Shown here in pieces: positions 24,799 through 31,786 of a stretch of 44,297 nucleotides of DNA (within the stretch, counting starts at the first letter, position 1; each line of letters starts with the position of its first letter). Source of the DNA: a virus; the IMG/VR virus record IMGVR_UViG_3300021067_000010, positions 1 through 44,297 of that record. One strand, given 5' to 3'. The translations under genes and the position numbers were made by a program. The notes under the pieces are model-generated. The model saw only the letters and a list, made by a program, of their open reading frames with translations, did no database searches and was not told the DNA's origin.

Positions 24799-24999
24799 TT
24801 ACTCCTGTTCTGCTACAACTTCAAATGCTTTCTTGAGTTTGTCGTAAGTCTTGAAATCTATATCTAATTCTTGACCTCCTATGAACATGATATGATATCC
24901 TCCATCATATTTAGGTCTAATATGAAGGACATTGTTGATGTTAATGTGTATCTCTCTTCCATCATATTCATTTCTGATTACTACGAGTGGGAATTTCAT
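24799..24999 (-). CDS. Small beta-rich protein (66 aa)
   Basis: The layout is PLVVIRNEYDGREIHININN, then VLHIRPKYDGGYHIMFIGGQ, then a C-terminal helix. Short beta-sheet proteins with this pattern occur in phages and resemble small regulatory or KOW/Tudor-like folds, but no family can be named. GGAGG lies ten bases upstream. It is linked to the upstream gene by ATGA and stops six bases before the beta-helix start. Confidence 0.6.
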   Translation of the reverse strand: MKFPLVVIRNEYDGREIHININNVLHIRPKYDGGYHIMFIGGQELDIDFKTYDKLKKAFEVVAEQE

Positions 25000-25160
25000 C
25001 TGTGTTTGACCTCCATTAAAATTAGCTTACTTCTTGGATGTTCCTTCATTTCTTCCTTCCCAAATGCTTCACATATTATCTCCTCCACAGTTTTAATTGC
25101 GTCACCATCTGACAAATTATTGAAGTCCTCTACGAACAATTTAACTTCAATTATTTTCAT
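24996..25160 (-). CDS. Small ferredoxin-fold-like protein (54 aa)
   Basis: Starts MKIIEVKLFVEDFNNLSDGD and continues AIKTVEEIICEAFGKEEMKE, a beta-alpha-beta layout common in phage miniproteins. Both ends overlap neighbours (ATGA). Function unknown. Confidence 0.65.
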   Translation of the reverse strand: MKIIEVKLFVEDFNNLSDGDAIKTVEEIICEAFGKEEMKEHPRSKLILMEVKHR

Positions 25161-25390
25161 ATTTTATCCCATAACTCCTGCCAGGCATTACATAATCCTT
25201 TAATTTCATTTCTGTCAAAAACTTCTGTTTTACCGTTTGACCACTCTCCATTTTTATCTTTATGCCCTAATGTTACTAATATTACTGTATCAGATACAGT
25301 TTCATATATAATCTGCATCCTATGACCAGGACAACCAGTTTGAATGCAATCATTAAAACATTTATATTCATAATCAACTATTCTTGTCAT
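25157..25390 (-). CDS. Hypothetical protein (77 aa)
   Basis: Contains CFNDCIQTGCPGHRMQIIYE, with three Cys and a His that could bind metal, followed by beta strands (TVSDTVILVTLGHKDKNGEW) and a helix. It directly abuts the DHH phosphoesterase gene. This type of N-terminal cluster followed by a strand-rich body with LGHKDKNGEWSNGK-like turns looks like a small toxin- or RelE-like fold, but this is only a resemblance. Confidence 0.6.
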   Translation of the reverse strand: MTRIVDYEYKCFNDCIQTGCPGHRMQIIYETVSDTVILVTLGHKDKNGEWSNGKTEVFDRNEIKGLCNAWQELWDKI

Positions 25391-26245
25391 TTATTTTACT
25401 TCCTCAATGAATCCTGCCGCGTTCTTATGTCCTCCGCCCCCCAACTTCTTAGCTACTTCACTTACATCGAAATCTCCAATACTTCTCAATCCCCATTGTT
25501 TCTTGCCGTCATTGCGTATAGTAAAATAAGCAGCAAAAGGGTACTCAGGATATTTAAGACAGAGAGAATTACCAACTTCTGAGAACAAGATAGTAGAATT
25601 AACAACAGGAACATTGTATCCTCCTACATTTTGAATTGAGAAGTGACGACATTGAGCTTCGACCATTGTGTTTTTGTATCTTTCTATTGCCCATCCTTCA
25701 GTTCTACATCTTTCAAAATTACCTTCTAACATTTTATCTATCGAAATATATTCAGCTATGGTCATTGGATAAGATTGAATATAAGCATTAATTTCTTTTG
25801 ACCAGGGAAGTTTGAATCTCCATAAATCTCTATCTTCTACGTATTGGATTAGTTTGGGGACTGGTGGGTTGAACTCATCTTCACCGTAGAACATACCACC
25901 AGAATCTTTCTCCCAATGAAAATACTCCCAAGTCAAGCGCGCACCTGACTTTTCCATATCGAAAATACAGAAGTCTAATCCTTCCAAATCTTTCTGTGCT
26001 GTCTTGTGATGGTCGAGGACTACTAGTTTGTTTACTTCATCTTTAAGAGCTAATAGAATATCTCTCCTATAAGAAAAATCTACAATGTAAATATCATCAT
26101 TCTTTCCATATTCATTGAATGGAAAATCTTGACCGTAATTCACTGCTCGATATTCAGCATCATCACCAAATTTCTTCCATGCGGCCCAGCAAGCACTCAT
26201 ACCATCAAAACAGTTACCATGATACAAAACTACTGTTTTGTTCAT
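25391..26245 (-). CDS. DHH/DHHA1 phosphoesterase
   Basis: 284 residues with the family's metal-binding motifs in order: HGNCFDGMSA (Asp14), IVDFSY (Asp56), VLDHHKTAQ (Asp-His-His at 78-80), the later DRDLW Asp, and the C-terminal substrate loop GGGGHKNAAGF of DHHA1. These enzymes hydrolyse short oligoribonucleotides, pAp or cyclic dinucleotides using two Mn ions. In a phage early operon the likely roles are nucleotide recycling (nanoRNase-like) or removal of cyclic-nucleotide signals used by host defence; the sequence does not distinguish them. The start overlaps the upstream stop (TAATG). Confidence 0.9.
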   Translation of the reverse strand: MNKTVVLYHGNCFDGMSACWAAWKKFGDDAEYRAVNYGQDFPFNEYGKNDDIYIVDFSYRRDILLALKDEVNKLVVLDHHKTAQKDLEGLDFCIFDMEKSGARLTWEYFHWEKDSGGMFYGEDEFNPPVPKLIQYVEDRDLWRFKLPWSKEINAYIQSYPMTIAEYISIDKMLEGNFERCRTEGWAIERYKNTMVEAQCRHFSIQNVGGYNVPVVNSTILFSEVGNSLCLKYPEYPFAAYFTIRNDGKKQWGLRSIGDFDVSEVAKKLGGGGHKNAAGFIEEVK

Positions 26246-26403
26246 TAGATGTCTCCTAAGTGAAAGTGTTTAGAATCAATATCTTTCTTGACTAATTCTA
26301 TTAATTTATCACATTCTTCCTGCATCATTTGGTCTGCAACGTATTCACTGTTACGAACATTCGACAGAAATCCGAGTAATTCAAGTAACTCATCATGAGT
26401 CAC
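26245..26403 (-). CDS. Small helical protein (52 aa, GTG start)
   Basis: The GTG overlaps the stop of the upstream gene (GTGA), and its own stop overlaps the DHH start (TAATG). A GAGGGG ribosome-binding site is present. The peptide reads THDELLELLGFLSNVRNSEY then a second helix (QEECDKLIELVKKDIDSKH). It neatly fills the gap between two larger genes. Function unknown. Confidence 0.65.
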   Translation of the reverse strand: MTHDELLELLGFLSNVRNSEYVADQMMQEECDKLIELVKKDIDSKHFHLGDI

Positions 26404-27611
26404 TTCTTCACCCCTCTCGACCTAAAGAATTCACTGTACATCTGAGCAGTTTCATCATTCATCGTGTAAACTACTTGATTTCCTATACTCTTCACCTCAA
26501 TGATTCCACCTTTCGCTAAATCTTCCGCAATAGGATCGATAGTGTCAGATTTGAAGTCCATCCAGTGTTTCTTGAGCATCATAGCGCGCGAAATGCTATG
26601 CGGTTCACGGAAGCACAATTCCTTGATAATCAATGCTTTCTGTAAAGCATCCTCTGACTTCCCTTCCTTTCCTAGCGTAGTTCGTTTTACATTCTGAACT
26701 AACTTTTCACAGATATCTATTGCTTCATTGATATTCTCTTCTGTTAATATTAACTCTAGTTTTTCACCCAAAGAGAGAAGCATAGCAACTTTCAGAACAG
26801 AGTCACCGAATCGCTGCACTGTTCCTGTGGTGTCCTTGTTAGGGGAATCGAATAGCGCGCGATAGAACTGCATATACCACTGTTCATAAAGTTCCCCTGC
26901 TCCTGGACCATACTTGAATTCTCCTGTTAATTTCGAGACTTCCTTAGGAAATTCACTCAATTTCACATAATCAGGTGGATTCTCTAGCATTTGAACAAGA
27001 GGATTTAACTTCTGTACCTTATCCTCGGCAATCACAAACATTCTTCCAATGAATCCTCCTTGAATATCTTTCTTTCCTATGAAATCCTCGAAGTGTGCCT
27101 CATTGGTAGCGACTAGCATACTAATTGTTGGATCTTTTAATTCGAAGGTTTCCATCTTTAGGAGTGACCTATACTCTCCAGCGTTCCAGTGTCTATCGTA
27201 TAAATCAGTAAGAATTGTCATAGCTGCTGGGTCCGATACTAACGAAGAACTGAACTCAGAAGCTACGATAAATCCAACTGACTTATTGATCACCTTTCCA
27301 CCAGGTATAGTATAAGCAGTTCCTAATTCTTTCAGGATTCCTTGAATTGATGACCTTCCACTGATGATTCTTGTGTTGTTAACATTTTTTACTATTTGCT
27401 TACTCATACTGACAGGAGGGCCTTTCTTCAATCCTGAATCAGCATGTAACATCACGTAAATGTTAGGATAAAGTTTATACAATCCTCCTCTGTTCAGCCA
27501 TACTTGATCTTTGACGACAGCCGATAAAGTGGCCAAAGCACTCCACCGCCAAAATTCCCTAGGTGATTCGACTTCTTCATGCTGTTTTAGAACCTGTTGA
27601 ATCCAATTCAT
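26400..27611 (-). CDS. DUF3987-like replication ATPase with degenerate P-loop
   Basis: 403 residues. The N-terminal helix (REFWRWSALATLSAVVKDQV) and strand YPNIYVMLHADSG lead into LKKGPPVSMSK at about 61-71, in the place of a Walker A loop. The lysine is kept, but Thr/Ser is replaced by Pro. Further family features are GFIVASEFSSSL, a TDLYDRHWNAGEY segment, TISMLVATNEAHF, GGFIGRMFVIAED and a C-terminal winged-helix-like domain. DUF3987-type proteins are often linked to primases or act as replicative helicase-like ATPases in phages and mobile elements. The altered P-loop casts doubt on normal ATP hydrolysis. Located four genes downstream of the polymerase. Confidence 0.75.
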   Translation of the reverse strand: MNWIQQVLKQHEEVESPREFWRWSALATLSAVVKDQVWLNRGGLYKLYPNIYVMLHADSGLKKGPPVSMSKQIVKNVNNTRIISGRSSIQGILKELGTAYTIPGGKVINKSVGFIVASEFSSSLVSDPAAMTILTDLYDRHWNAGEYRSLLKMETFELKDPTISMLVATNEAHFEDFIGKKDIQGGFIGRMFVIAEDKVQKLNPLVQMLENPPDYVKLSEFPKEVSKLTGEFKYGPGAGELYEQWYMQFYRALFDSPNKDTTGTVQRFGDSVLKVAMLLSLGEKLELILTEENINEAIDICEKLVQNVKRTTLGKEGKSEDALQKALIIKELCFREPHSISRAMMLKKHWMDFKSDTIDPIAEDLAKGGIIEVKSIGNQVVYTMNDETAQMYSEFFRSRGVKK

Positions 27612-27768
27612 ATTGCTTTGCCACTGAAGCGATTTTCTTAACTAGTTCCTGAATGTCAGTTTCATGAGGGATGAACTCTCGTTCGAGGAACTTGTATAGT
27701 GTGAGTATTTCCTCCTTATTTAAAGTTAGTGCGAAATCATCAATTGTTTCTCGATTTTGTTTAATCAT
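27577..27768 (-). CDS. Small helical protein (63 aa)
   Basis: Helix-rich: IDDFALTLNKEEILTLYKFL, then EREFIPHETDIQELVKKIAS. Its 3' end overlaps the DUF3987-like gene by 35 bp, and its start overlaps the upstream stop. Not recognised. Confidence 0.6.
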   Translation of the reverse strand: MIKQNRETIDDFALTLNKEEILTLYKFLEREFIPHETDIQELVKKIASVAKQYELDSTGSKTA

Positions 27769-27947
27769 GGTGTCCTCTCAGAATAAATTCTTTCTAATAT
27801 TTCCTCTTGTCTTTCTGATAGAGAACCTCTTTCTTTCCATTGTTCTTCTATAGATTCAATGAAATCTGCTTCCCAGGGAGTGAGATTCCTTCCTTCAGTA
27901 TTGATTACTGAAAGATAATGATCGATGATGTCTGGTTCATTTTTCAT
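27765..27947 (-). CDS. Conserved phage miniprotein, LSERQxEILERIY motif (60 aa)
   Basis: The pattern LTPWEADFIESIEEQWKERG followed by LSERQEEILERIYSE matches a short helical module found in many phage replication regions and at the ends of helicases and nucleases: two helices, the second with Leu-Ser-x-x-Gln-x-x-x-Leu-x-x-Ile. It is thought to mediate protein contacts, but no function is established. Confidence 0.7.
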   Translation of the reverse strand: MKNEPDIIDHYLSVINTEGRNLTPWEADFIESIEEQWKERGSLSERQEEILERIYSERTP

Positions 27948-28147
27948 TTTGTCTGCTCCTCGATAAACTTGTATGCTTCTTCATTTCTCATAGGTTTAGG
28001 TATTTCTGTGAATCTTGTCAATGTAATTACACTTCCTTCATGATCATACAGCGCAAGAAATTTACTGATTTCTAGTAAATCAGGATTAATAATTGAGTAG
28101 GTTTCGATTCCTGATATAGCATCGATGTCGAGTTTGTAGATTGTCAT
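27944..28147 (-). CDS. Hypothetical protein (67 aa)
   Basis: Beta-alpha layout (TIYKLDIDAISGIETYSIIN, DLLEISKFLALYDHEGSVIT). Both ends overlap neighbours by 4 bp, just downstream of the polymerase. Not recognised. Confidence 0.6.
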   Translation of the reverse strand: MTIYKLDIDAISGIETYSIINPDLLEISKFLALYDHEGSVITLTRFTEIPKPMRNEEAYKFIEEQTK

Positions 28148-30621
28148 GCTGCCACCTCGAATTTGAATTTCTTCAATTCCTGATAGTTTGTCCCAATTTC
28201 AATATCGCATGGAATGGATAGCGCGCGTCTTGGTAGACTACAAGCAGAAAAGTCTATAGGTCGTTCCATTTCCTGTCGAATTATAGGAACTATCCAATTA
28301 ACAGCAGAAACAGGAACAGAAAATAACAGCGCGTCATGAGCTTCAAGAATAATTTTGATACCAGGGATTCTCCTCTTAATTCGCATTCCCGCATTCTTAG
28401 TATTGTCACTAACTGCTCGTTGAGGTAAGTACGAAAAAGCTTGTCTAAAAAGTTCTTCTCCGTATCGTTCATAGAAAATCCTTACTCCTCCATGTGGAGC
28501 GTCTACTCCGTAGGGAAGAGGTGCAATGAGACGACGATTCTTAGTTATTGCCGCGATGACTTCGGTGTGAAATACTTTGCGAATCGATGGGGATTTAGAA
28601 TGGAATATTTCGAGCGCGCGTCCTGCATCCGCTTCGCTTATTTGGAGGGGGATTTTGTACTTTCTGGCTTGAGTATTAAGTTCAATACTAGCTCTTCGTT
28701 TTGAAGCTCCAAGGTTTCCTGCATGACGGAGAGTTTTTCCTGCAAAGCGAATTGGTGACTCATATCCAAGAACTTTCTTGCTATAGTCCTGCTCTGTTCC
28801 CCCGAAAAACCACGAAGCAGTAAGTGCATGAATGTCATGTTCGTCATACATCCTCATCATTTCATCATCATTTGCTAGTAATGCTACTACTCTAGCTTCG
28901 GCCTGAGAACTATCAGCCTGGAGGAATACTTCTTCTTCATCTACCACGAACATGGAACGAATATCCTCTCCAATATCTCCATGCTTCGTAATAGTCTGGA
29001 ATGCCATTCCTATTGACTTGTTATTCGTTTTCTTAGTTGCGATATCACCTGTAATCTTATCGTGCGCGGGTCTGATTGGTGGGTCTAATTGGCCGGTTGA
29101 ACTTCTACCAGTTTCGAGACAAGGAAAGAATGTAGTTTTCATCCTTCCATCATAGTCAGGTAGGGCCATGACATACGTTGATTTGGTTTTACTTACTCTC
29201 CGTCCTTCGAGTATTAGTTCGAGAATTCTTTTATGATCTTCGTTCTTCAGACTAGGGGATTGAATGAGTGCAGTAAGATCCTCTTCTCCTGTCGTTAGCT
29301 TTCTTGGTAATCTCAAATTCTCCCATAAAAGAACAGCAATCTGCTTAGGAGAATTCACATTGATGAATGTTCCGGTATGCTGGAATAATTCATAGTTAAT
29401 TCGTTCCATCCATTCTATATACTTTCTTAATAGTTCTTCTCTTCTCGCATTATCGACTCGGAATCCAATAGTTTCCATGTCGAGGTAGAATTCATGAAGA
29501 TGCATGATGAAGTTTTCATAGTATGGTCGCATTCCTAGTTCGTCAAGGTCAGCGTCCATCTTAGTATCAATTTCCCACGTCACACATGCATCGCGCGCGC
29601 AACCAATGAATAGGTCTTTCAGTTCACCATGATACATTCCTTCATGTTTATAGAACGGCTCCTCTGTGTAGAGACTGGTATTGAATCCGAGATTTTTTGG
29701 AAGCTCAGGATTAATTGCGAATGCCTTCAGCATAGTATCTGAATGCAATCTGTCAATCACGAATCCTAATCGCCTTATTTTGTCCTGATCGTACTTGAAA
29801 TTCTGTCCTATCTTCTTGAATCGTGGATTAATGAGTAGTTCAGCCAGGAGAATCCAACAATTAGCCAAATCAGAAGAAGGAATCGAGTCATCCCAGAGAG
29901 ACACGCATATTCCTTCATAGTCATTAAATGCAAGACCGATACAGATAGGAATGCAAGTGCCACCAGCTTCAATGTCGATGGAGAGTTTCTCTGCATTTTT
30001 GTACCTTTCGATGAATTGTGATAGTTGATAGGATGATTTGCAGATGTGTAAATTCCGAGTTGGTAGTATTAACTCAGGAAATTCTGACTGTCGTTTCGCG
30101 CGCTTGAAATCGAATATCATTACCTGCCGCTTCCAGTACCCTTTTATTCCACTCTCTCCTTGCTGGTGAATTAAGTGTGCGGGATGGTATGTCGAGATTG
30201 CTTTTCTACCTCCAGCCCATAGTATCGATCCCCTCCAATCATCGATATTCTTATTCCCTGTAATAAGCTGAAGTGCAGTCGCTCCTAGAATGAGTAGACA
30301 GTTGGGATTCACCTCCTTTATTTCTTGGAAGAGTTCTAATTTCTGTTGCTCTAGATCGATCCCGTAATTCTTTGCTCTGACGTGAAAAGGAATCTTCTTG
30401 TTTTCTGTTGCGAATGGTACAAAGAATTTACATACATTCGTGAGCCAGACTTCATTTCGATTCAGACCACTATCCTTGAATAGTTTATCTAGCTCTGAAC
30501 CCGCTGGCCCAACGAAAGGTTTACCAGCTTCTAACTCTTTGTAGGATGGAGCTTCACCTATCACCATGAGTTTAGGTGATAATGGTCCTATTCCTGGTAT
30601 GTATTTATTCTCGATAGTCAT
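28144..30621 (-). CDS. Uracil-DNA glycosylase / DNA polymerase I fusion
   Basis: 825 residues. N-terminal UDG-like domain (about 1-175): MVIGEAPSYKE (18-29), GKPFVGPAG (33-41), TNVCKF, and HPAHL (146-150), the family 4/SPO1-type pattern. A DnaQ-like 3'-5' exonuclease follows (SIDIEAGG at about 214; NFKYDQDKI; ARDACVTWEI). The C-terminus is a family A polymerase: motif A VFLQADSSQAEARVVALL, motif B KTLRHAGNLGASKRRA, motif C ILEAHDALLF. Motif C has HDA where most family A enzymes have HDE. The protein replicates phage DNA, and the fused UDG could excise or sense uracil in the template; SPO1-type phages have a similar arrangement. The glycosylase catalytic Asp/Glu position holds Glu23 or Ala24, so activity is uncertain. 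Confidence 0.93.
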   Translation of the reverse strand: MTIENKYIPGIGPLSPKLMVIGEAPSYKELEAGKPFVGPAGSELDKLFKDSGLNRNEVWLTNVCKFFVPFATENKKIPFHVRAKNYGIDLEQQKLELFQEIKEVNPNCLLILGATALQLITGNKNIDDWRGSILWAGGRKAISTYHPAHLIHQQGESGIKGYWKRQVMIFDFKRAKRQSEFPELILPTRNLHICKSSYQLSQFIERYKNAEKLSIDIEAGGTCIPICIGLAFNDYEGICVSLWDDSIPSSDLANCWILLAELLINPRFKKIGQNFKYDQDKIRRLGFVIDRLHSDTMLKAFAINPELPKNLGFNTSLYTEEPFYKHEGMYHGELKDLFIGCARDACVTWEIDTKMDADLDELGMRPYYENFIMHLHEFYLDMETIGFRVDNARREELLRKYIEWMERINYELFQHTGTFINVNSPKQIAVLLWENLRLPRKLTTGEEDLTALIQSPSLKNEDHKRILELILEGRRVSKTKSTYVMALPDYDGRMKTTFFPCLETGRSSTGQLDPPIRPAHDKITGDIATKKTNNKSIGMAFQTITKHGDIGEDIRSMFVVDEEEVFLQADSSQAEARVVALLANDDEMMRMYDEHDIHALTASWFFGGTEQDYSKKVLGYESPIRFAGKTLRHAGNLGASKRRASIELNTQARKYKIPLQISEADAGRALEIFHSKSPSIRKVFHTEVIAAITKNRRLIAPLPYGVDAPHGGVRIFYERYGEELFRQAFSYLPQRAVSDNTKNAGMRIKRRIPGIKIILEAHDALLFSVPVSAVNWIVPIIRQEMERPIDFSACSLPRRALSIPCDIEIGTNYQELKKFKFEVAA

Positions 30622-30800
30622 GCTTCACTCGCTGAGTTAGTTTCAATTACTTCAGCCAAAGTATTCGCTATTGCTTTCTCTAACTGAAACATCATTCCTT
30701 TCTTATCCCATGATACATGTGGTCCACTTAATTGAGATTCAAATTCCTTCCTTAGTTGATCCATTACTTTCCGAATGTCCCGTAGATTTAGATTCTTCAT
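30618..30800 (-). CDS. Small helical protein upstream of polymerase (60 aa)
   Basis: Helical: LRDIRKVMDQLRKEFESQLS, then a second helix (FQLEKAIANTLAEVIETN). It overlaps the polymerase start by 4 bp and the end of the cold-shock gene by 62 bp, so it is coupled to both. Possibly a polymerase accessory protein, from position only. Confidence 0.6.
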   Translation of the reverse strand: MKNLNLRDIRKVMDQLRKEFESQLSGPHVSWDKKGMMFQLEKAIANTLAEVIETNSASEA

Positions 30801-31023
30801 GATTCAATTCCTCCTGAATAACCTCAACTCTCATCGCTCTCGTTCCCTGACCTTCTACTTCTACTGGCTCAAATTGAACTTGCATTCCTTTTCTCAAATC
30901 AGGAAATCGAACTGTACCTGGCCTAAGCTGAGTCCAGTGAAAGAAAATTCTAGTGAAGGGTAGGTCACGAGAATTGATGAAACCATACCCTTTCTTATTC
31001 AGAATTACAATCGTTCCGGTCAT
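30739..31023 (-). CDS. Cold-shock domain protein 1 (94 aa)
   Basis: OB-fold nucleic-acid-binding protein. MTGTIVILNKKGYGFINSRD carries the RNP1-like KGYGFI, and RIFFHW is RNP2. The last strands read GMQVQFEPVEVEGQGTRAMR. A 20-residue hydrophilic tail (Ser/Glu/Lys) extends beyond the domain into the next gene's frame. GGAG lies eight bases upstream. CspA-type proteins melt RNA structure or act as antiterminators; a phage copy at the head of the polymerase gene may help its expression or replication. Confidence 0.85.
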   Translation of the reverse strand: MTGTIVILNKKGYGFINSRDLPFTRIFFHWTQLRPGTVRFPDLRKGMQVQFEPVEVEGQGTRAMRVEVIQEELNHEESKSTGHSESNGSTKEGI

Positions 31024-31041
31024 TCTTTATTCTCCGATTCT

Positions 31042-31257
31042 TCAATCAAGAAAAGTAGTTACATTCTCAGCGCGCGATCCCTTTGGAGTTCTTGTTGGAA
31101 CGAATTCTACGACTTGACCCATCTGTAACTGCTCGAATTGGTAATCACTATCCTGTGCAATTCCTGTCTTGTGGAAGAAATATTCCTCATTCGAGTCGAG
31201 CGCGCGAATGAATCCGAATTTCTTCTGCTCATAAATCCTAACGATTGTTCCCTTCAT
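31042..31257 (-). CDS. Cold-shock domain protein 2 (71 aa)
   Basis: Starts MKGTIVRIYEQKKFGFIRAL (RNP1 KKFGFI), then EEYFFHKTGI (RNP2 YFFHK), and ends GSRAENVTTFLD. This is the standard size for a single CSD. The ATG with AAGGAGA eight bases upstream is much better than an upstream in-frame start that would add about 70 residues without domain character. It is only about 40% similar to the neighbouring CSD by eye, so the two are an old duplication or separately acquired. Confidence 0.85.
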   Translation of the reverse strand: MKGTIVRIYEQKKFGFIRALDSNEEYFFHKTGIAQDSDYQFEQLQMGQVVEFVPTRTPKGSRAENVTTFLD

Positions 31258-31483
31258 TTTGATTCTCCTTTTCTTGGTTGAAAGAATTGCGCGCCCAACG
31301 CGGAAGCCTTTGATTATGCAGACCAGTGAATTCCATTCGGCAACTTTCGTTGACACTCCTGTGGCCCACTGAGGCTCGTCCATAATTGGCGGTCTTGATG
31401 CTGGGTTGAAGGACTTATATGCTTGGTAGACACAGCCTACAATACAACAACATCGCACCAACGTCTGGACGCGCAATCACTAA
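31258..31483 (-). other. 226-bp gap without a convincing gene; possible promoter/leader or small RNA
   Basis: A minus-strand frame is open here but has no ribosome-binding site and an atypical Cys-rich composition, so I do not call a gene. An 8-bp inverted repeat (ATTGCGCG / CGCGCAAT) brackets most of the gap (about 31286 and 31471). It also contains small hairpins such as CAAC-TTTC-GTTG and one promoter candidate reading left. Gaps this large are exceptional in this tightly packed operon. Confidence 0.5.
31414..31442 (-). promoter_or_regulatory. Candidate sigma70-type promoter for the cold-shock/polymerase genes
   Basis: On the minus strand, TTGTAG, a 17-base spacer and TATAAG. The -10 box matches five of six consensus bases; the -35 box matches only three. 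It lies 157 bases upstream of the second cold-shock gene, giving a long leader, as is common for cold-shock mRNAs. Confidence 0.35.
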
Positions 31484-31606
31484 TTACTTCTCTTCTTCCT
31501 CATCTTCACCATCGAAATCCTCTTCACCTTCATCTTCAGTATCATCTTCTTCAGTTTCATCGAGGGTTTCGACTTCTTCTGCTTCTTTCTGCTGTTCGTC
31601 GGTCAT
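31484..31606 (-). CDS. Extremely acidic miniprotein (40 aa)
   Basis: Begins MTDEQQKEAEEVETLDE; about 25 of its 40 residues are Asp or Glu, with no Arg and just two Lys. GGAG lies seven to eight bases before the ATG. It is flanked on both sides by noncoding DNA, unlike any other gene in this operon. Such a charge density suggests DNA mimicry or binding to a basic host or phage protein (anti-restriction proteins such as Ocr and ArdA work this way but are larger). Mixed purine tracts on the other strand give false open frames. Confidence 0.6.
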   Translation of the reverse strand: MTDEQQKEAEEVETLDETEEDDTEDEGEEDFDGEDEEEEK

Positions 31607-31633
31607 TTGCTGTACTCCTATTCAAGAAAAGAA

Positions 31634-31777
31634 TTGTGTGGATGGCTGAACTAAGATTCGGACGAGTGAATCTAGACTGTCTTATTCGTGTTAGTCATTA
31701 GAAGTCACCCTTTCGAGCTTTTCCAGGTCTAATCAGGAAGTCTAATGAGTCACCTTAGTTCGACAGCATCCACACAA
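31634..31777 (-). ncRNA. Structured noncoding element, probable RNA (144 nt)
   Basis: The ends pair as TTGTGTGGATG with CATCCACACAA (11 bp), CTG with CAG (3 bp) and AACTAAG with CTTAGTT (7 bp), separated by a 1-nt and a 3-nt bulge: a 21-bp bulged stem. Within the 98-nt loop, TCATTAGA (31695-31702) pairs with TCTAATGA (31741-31748), and a small hairpin closes ATTC/GAAT, giving a multibranch shape. Two copies of AGTCACC flank the inner helices. It lies between the acidic gene and the ssDNA-binding-like gene. The strand is assumed from the flanking genes. It could be a stable RNA, a processed leader or a cruciform protein site. Confidence 0.6.
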
Positions 31778-31786
31778 ATTGAATTA

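Noticed and set aside
31042-31476. 144-residue version of the second cold-shock gene
   Set aside because: The added 73 residues lack domain features and ribosome-binding site, whereas the inner ATG has AAGGAGA and gives the standard CSD length.
31419-31701. Plus-strand frames rich in Ser, Leu and His opposite the acidic gene
   Set aside because: They are the mirror of the Glu/Asp codon run on the minus strand, have no ribosome-binding site and oppose the operon direction.
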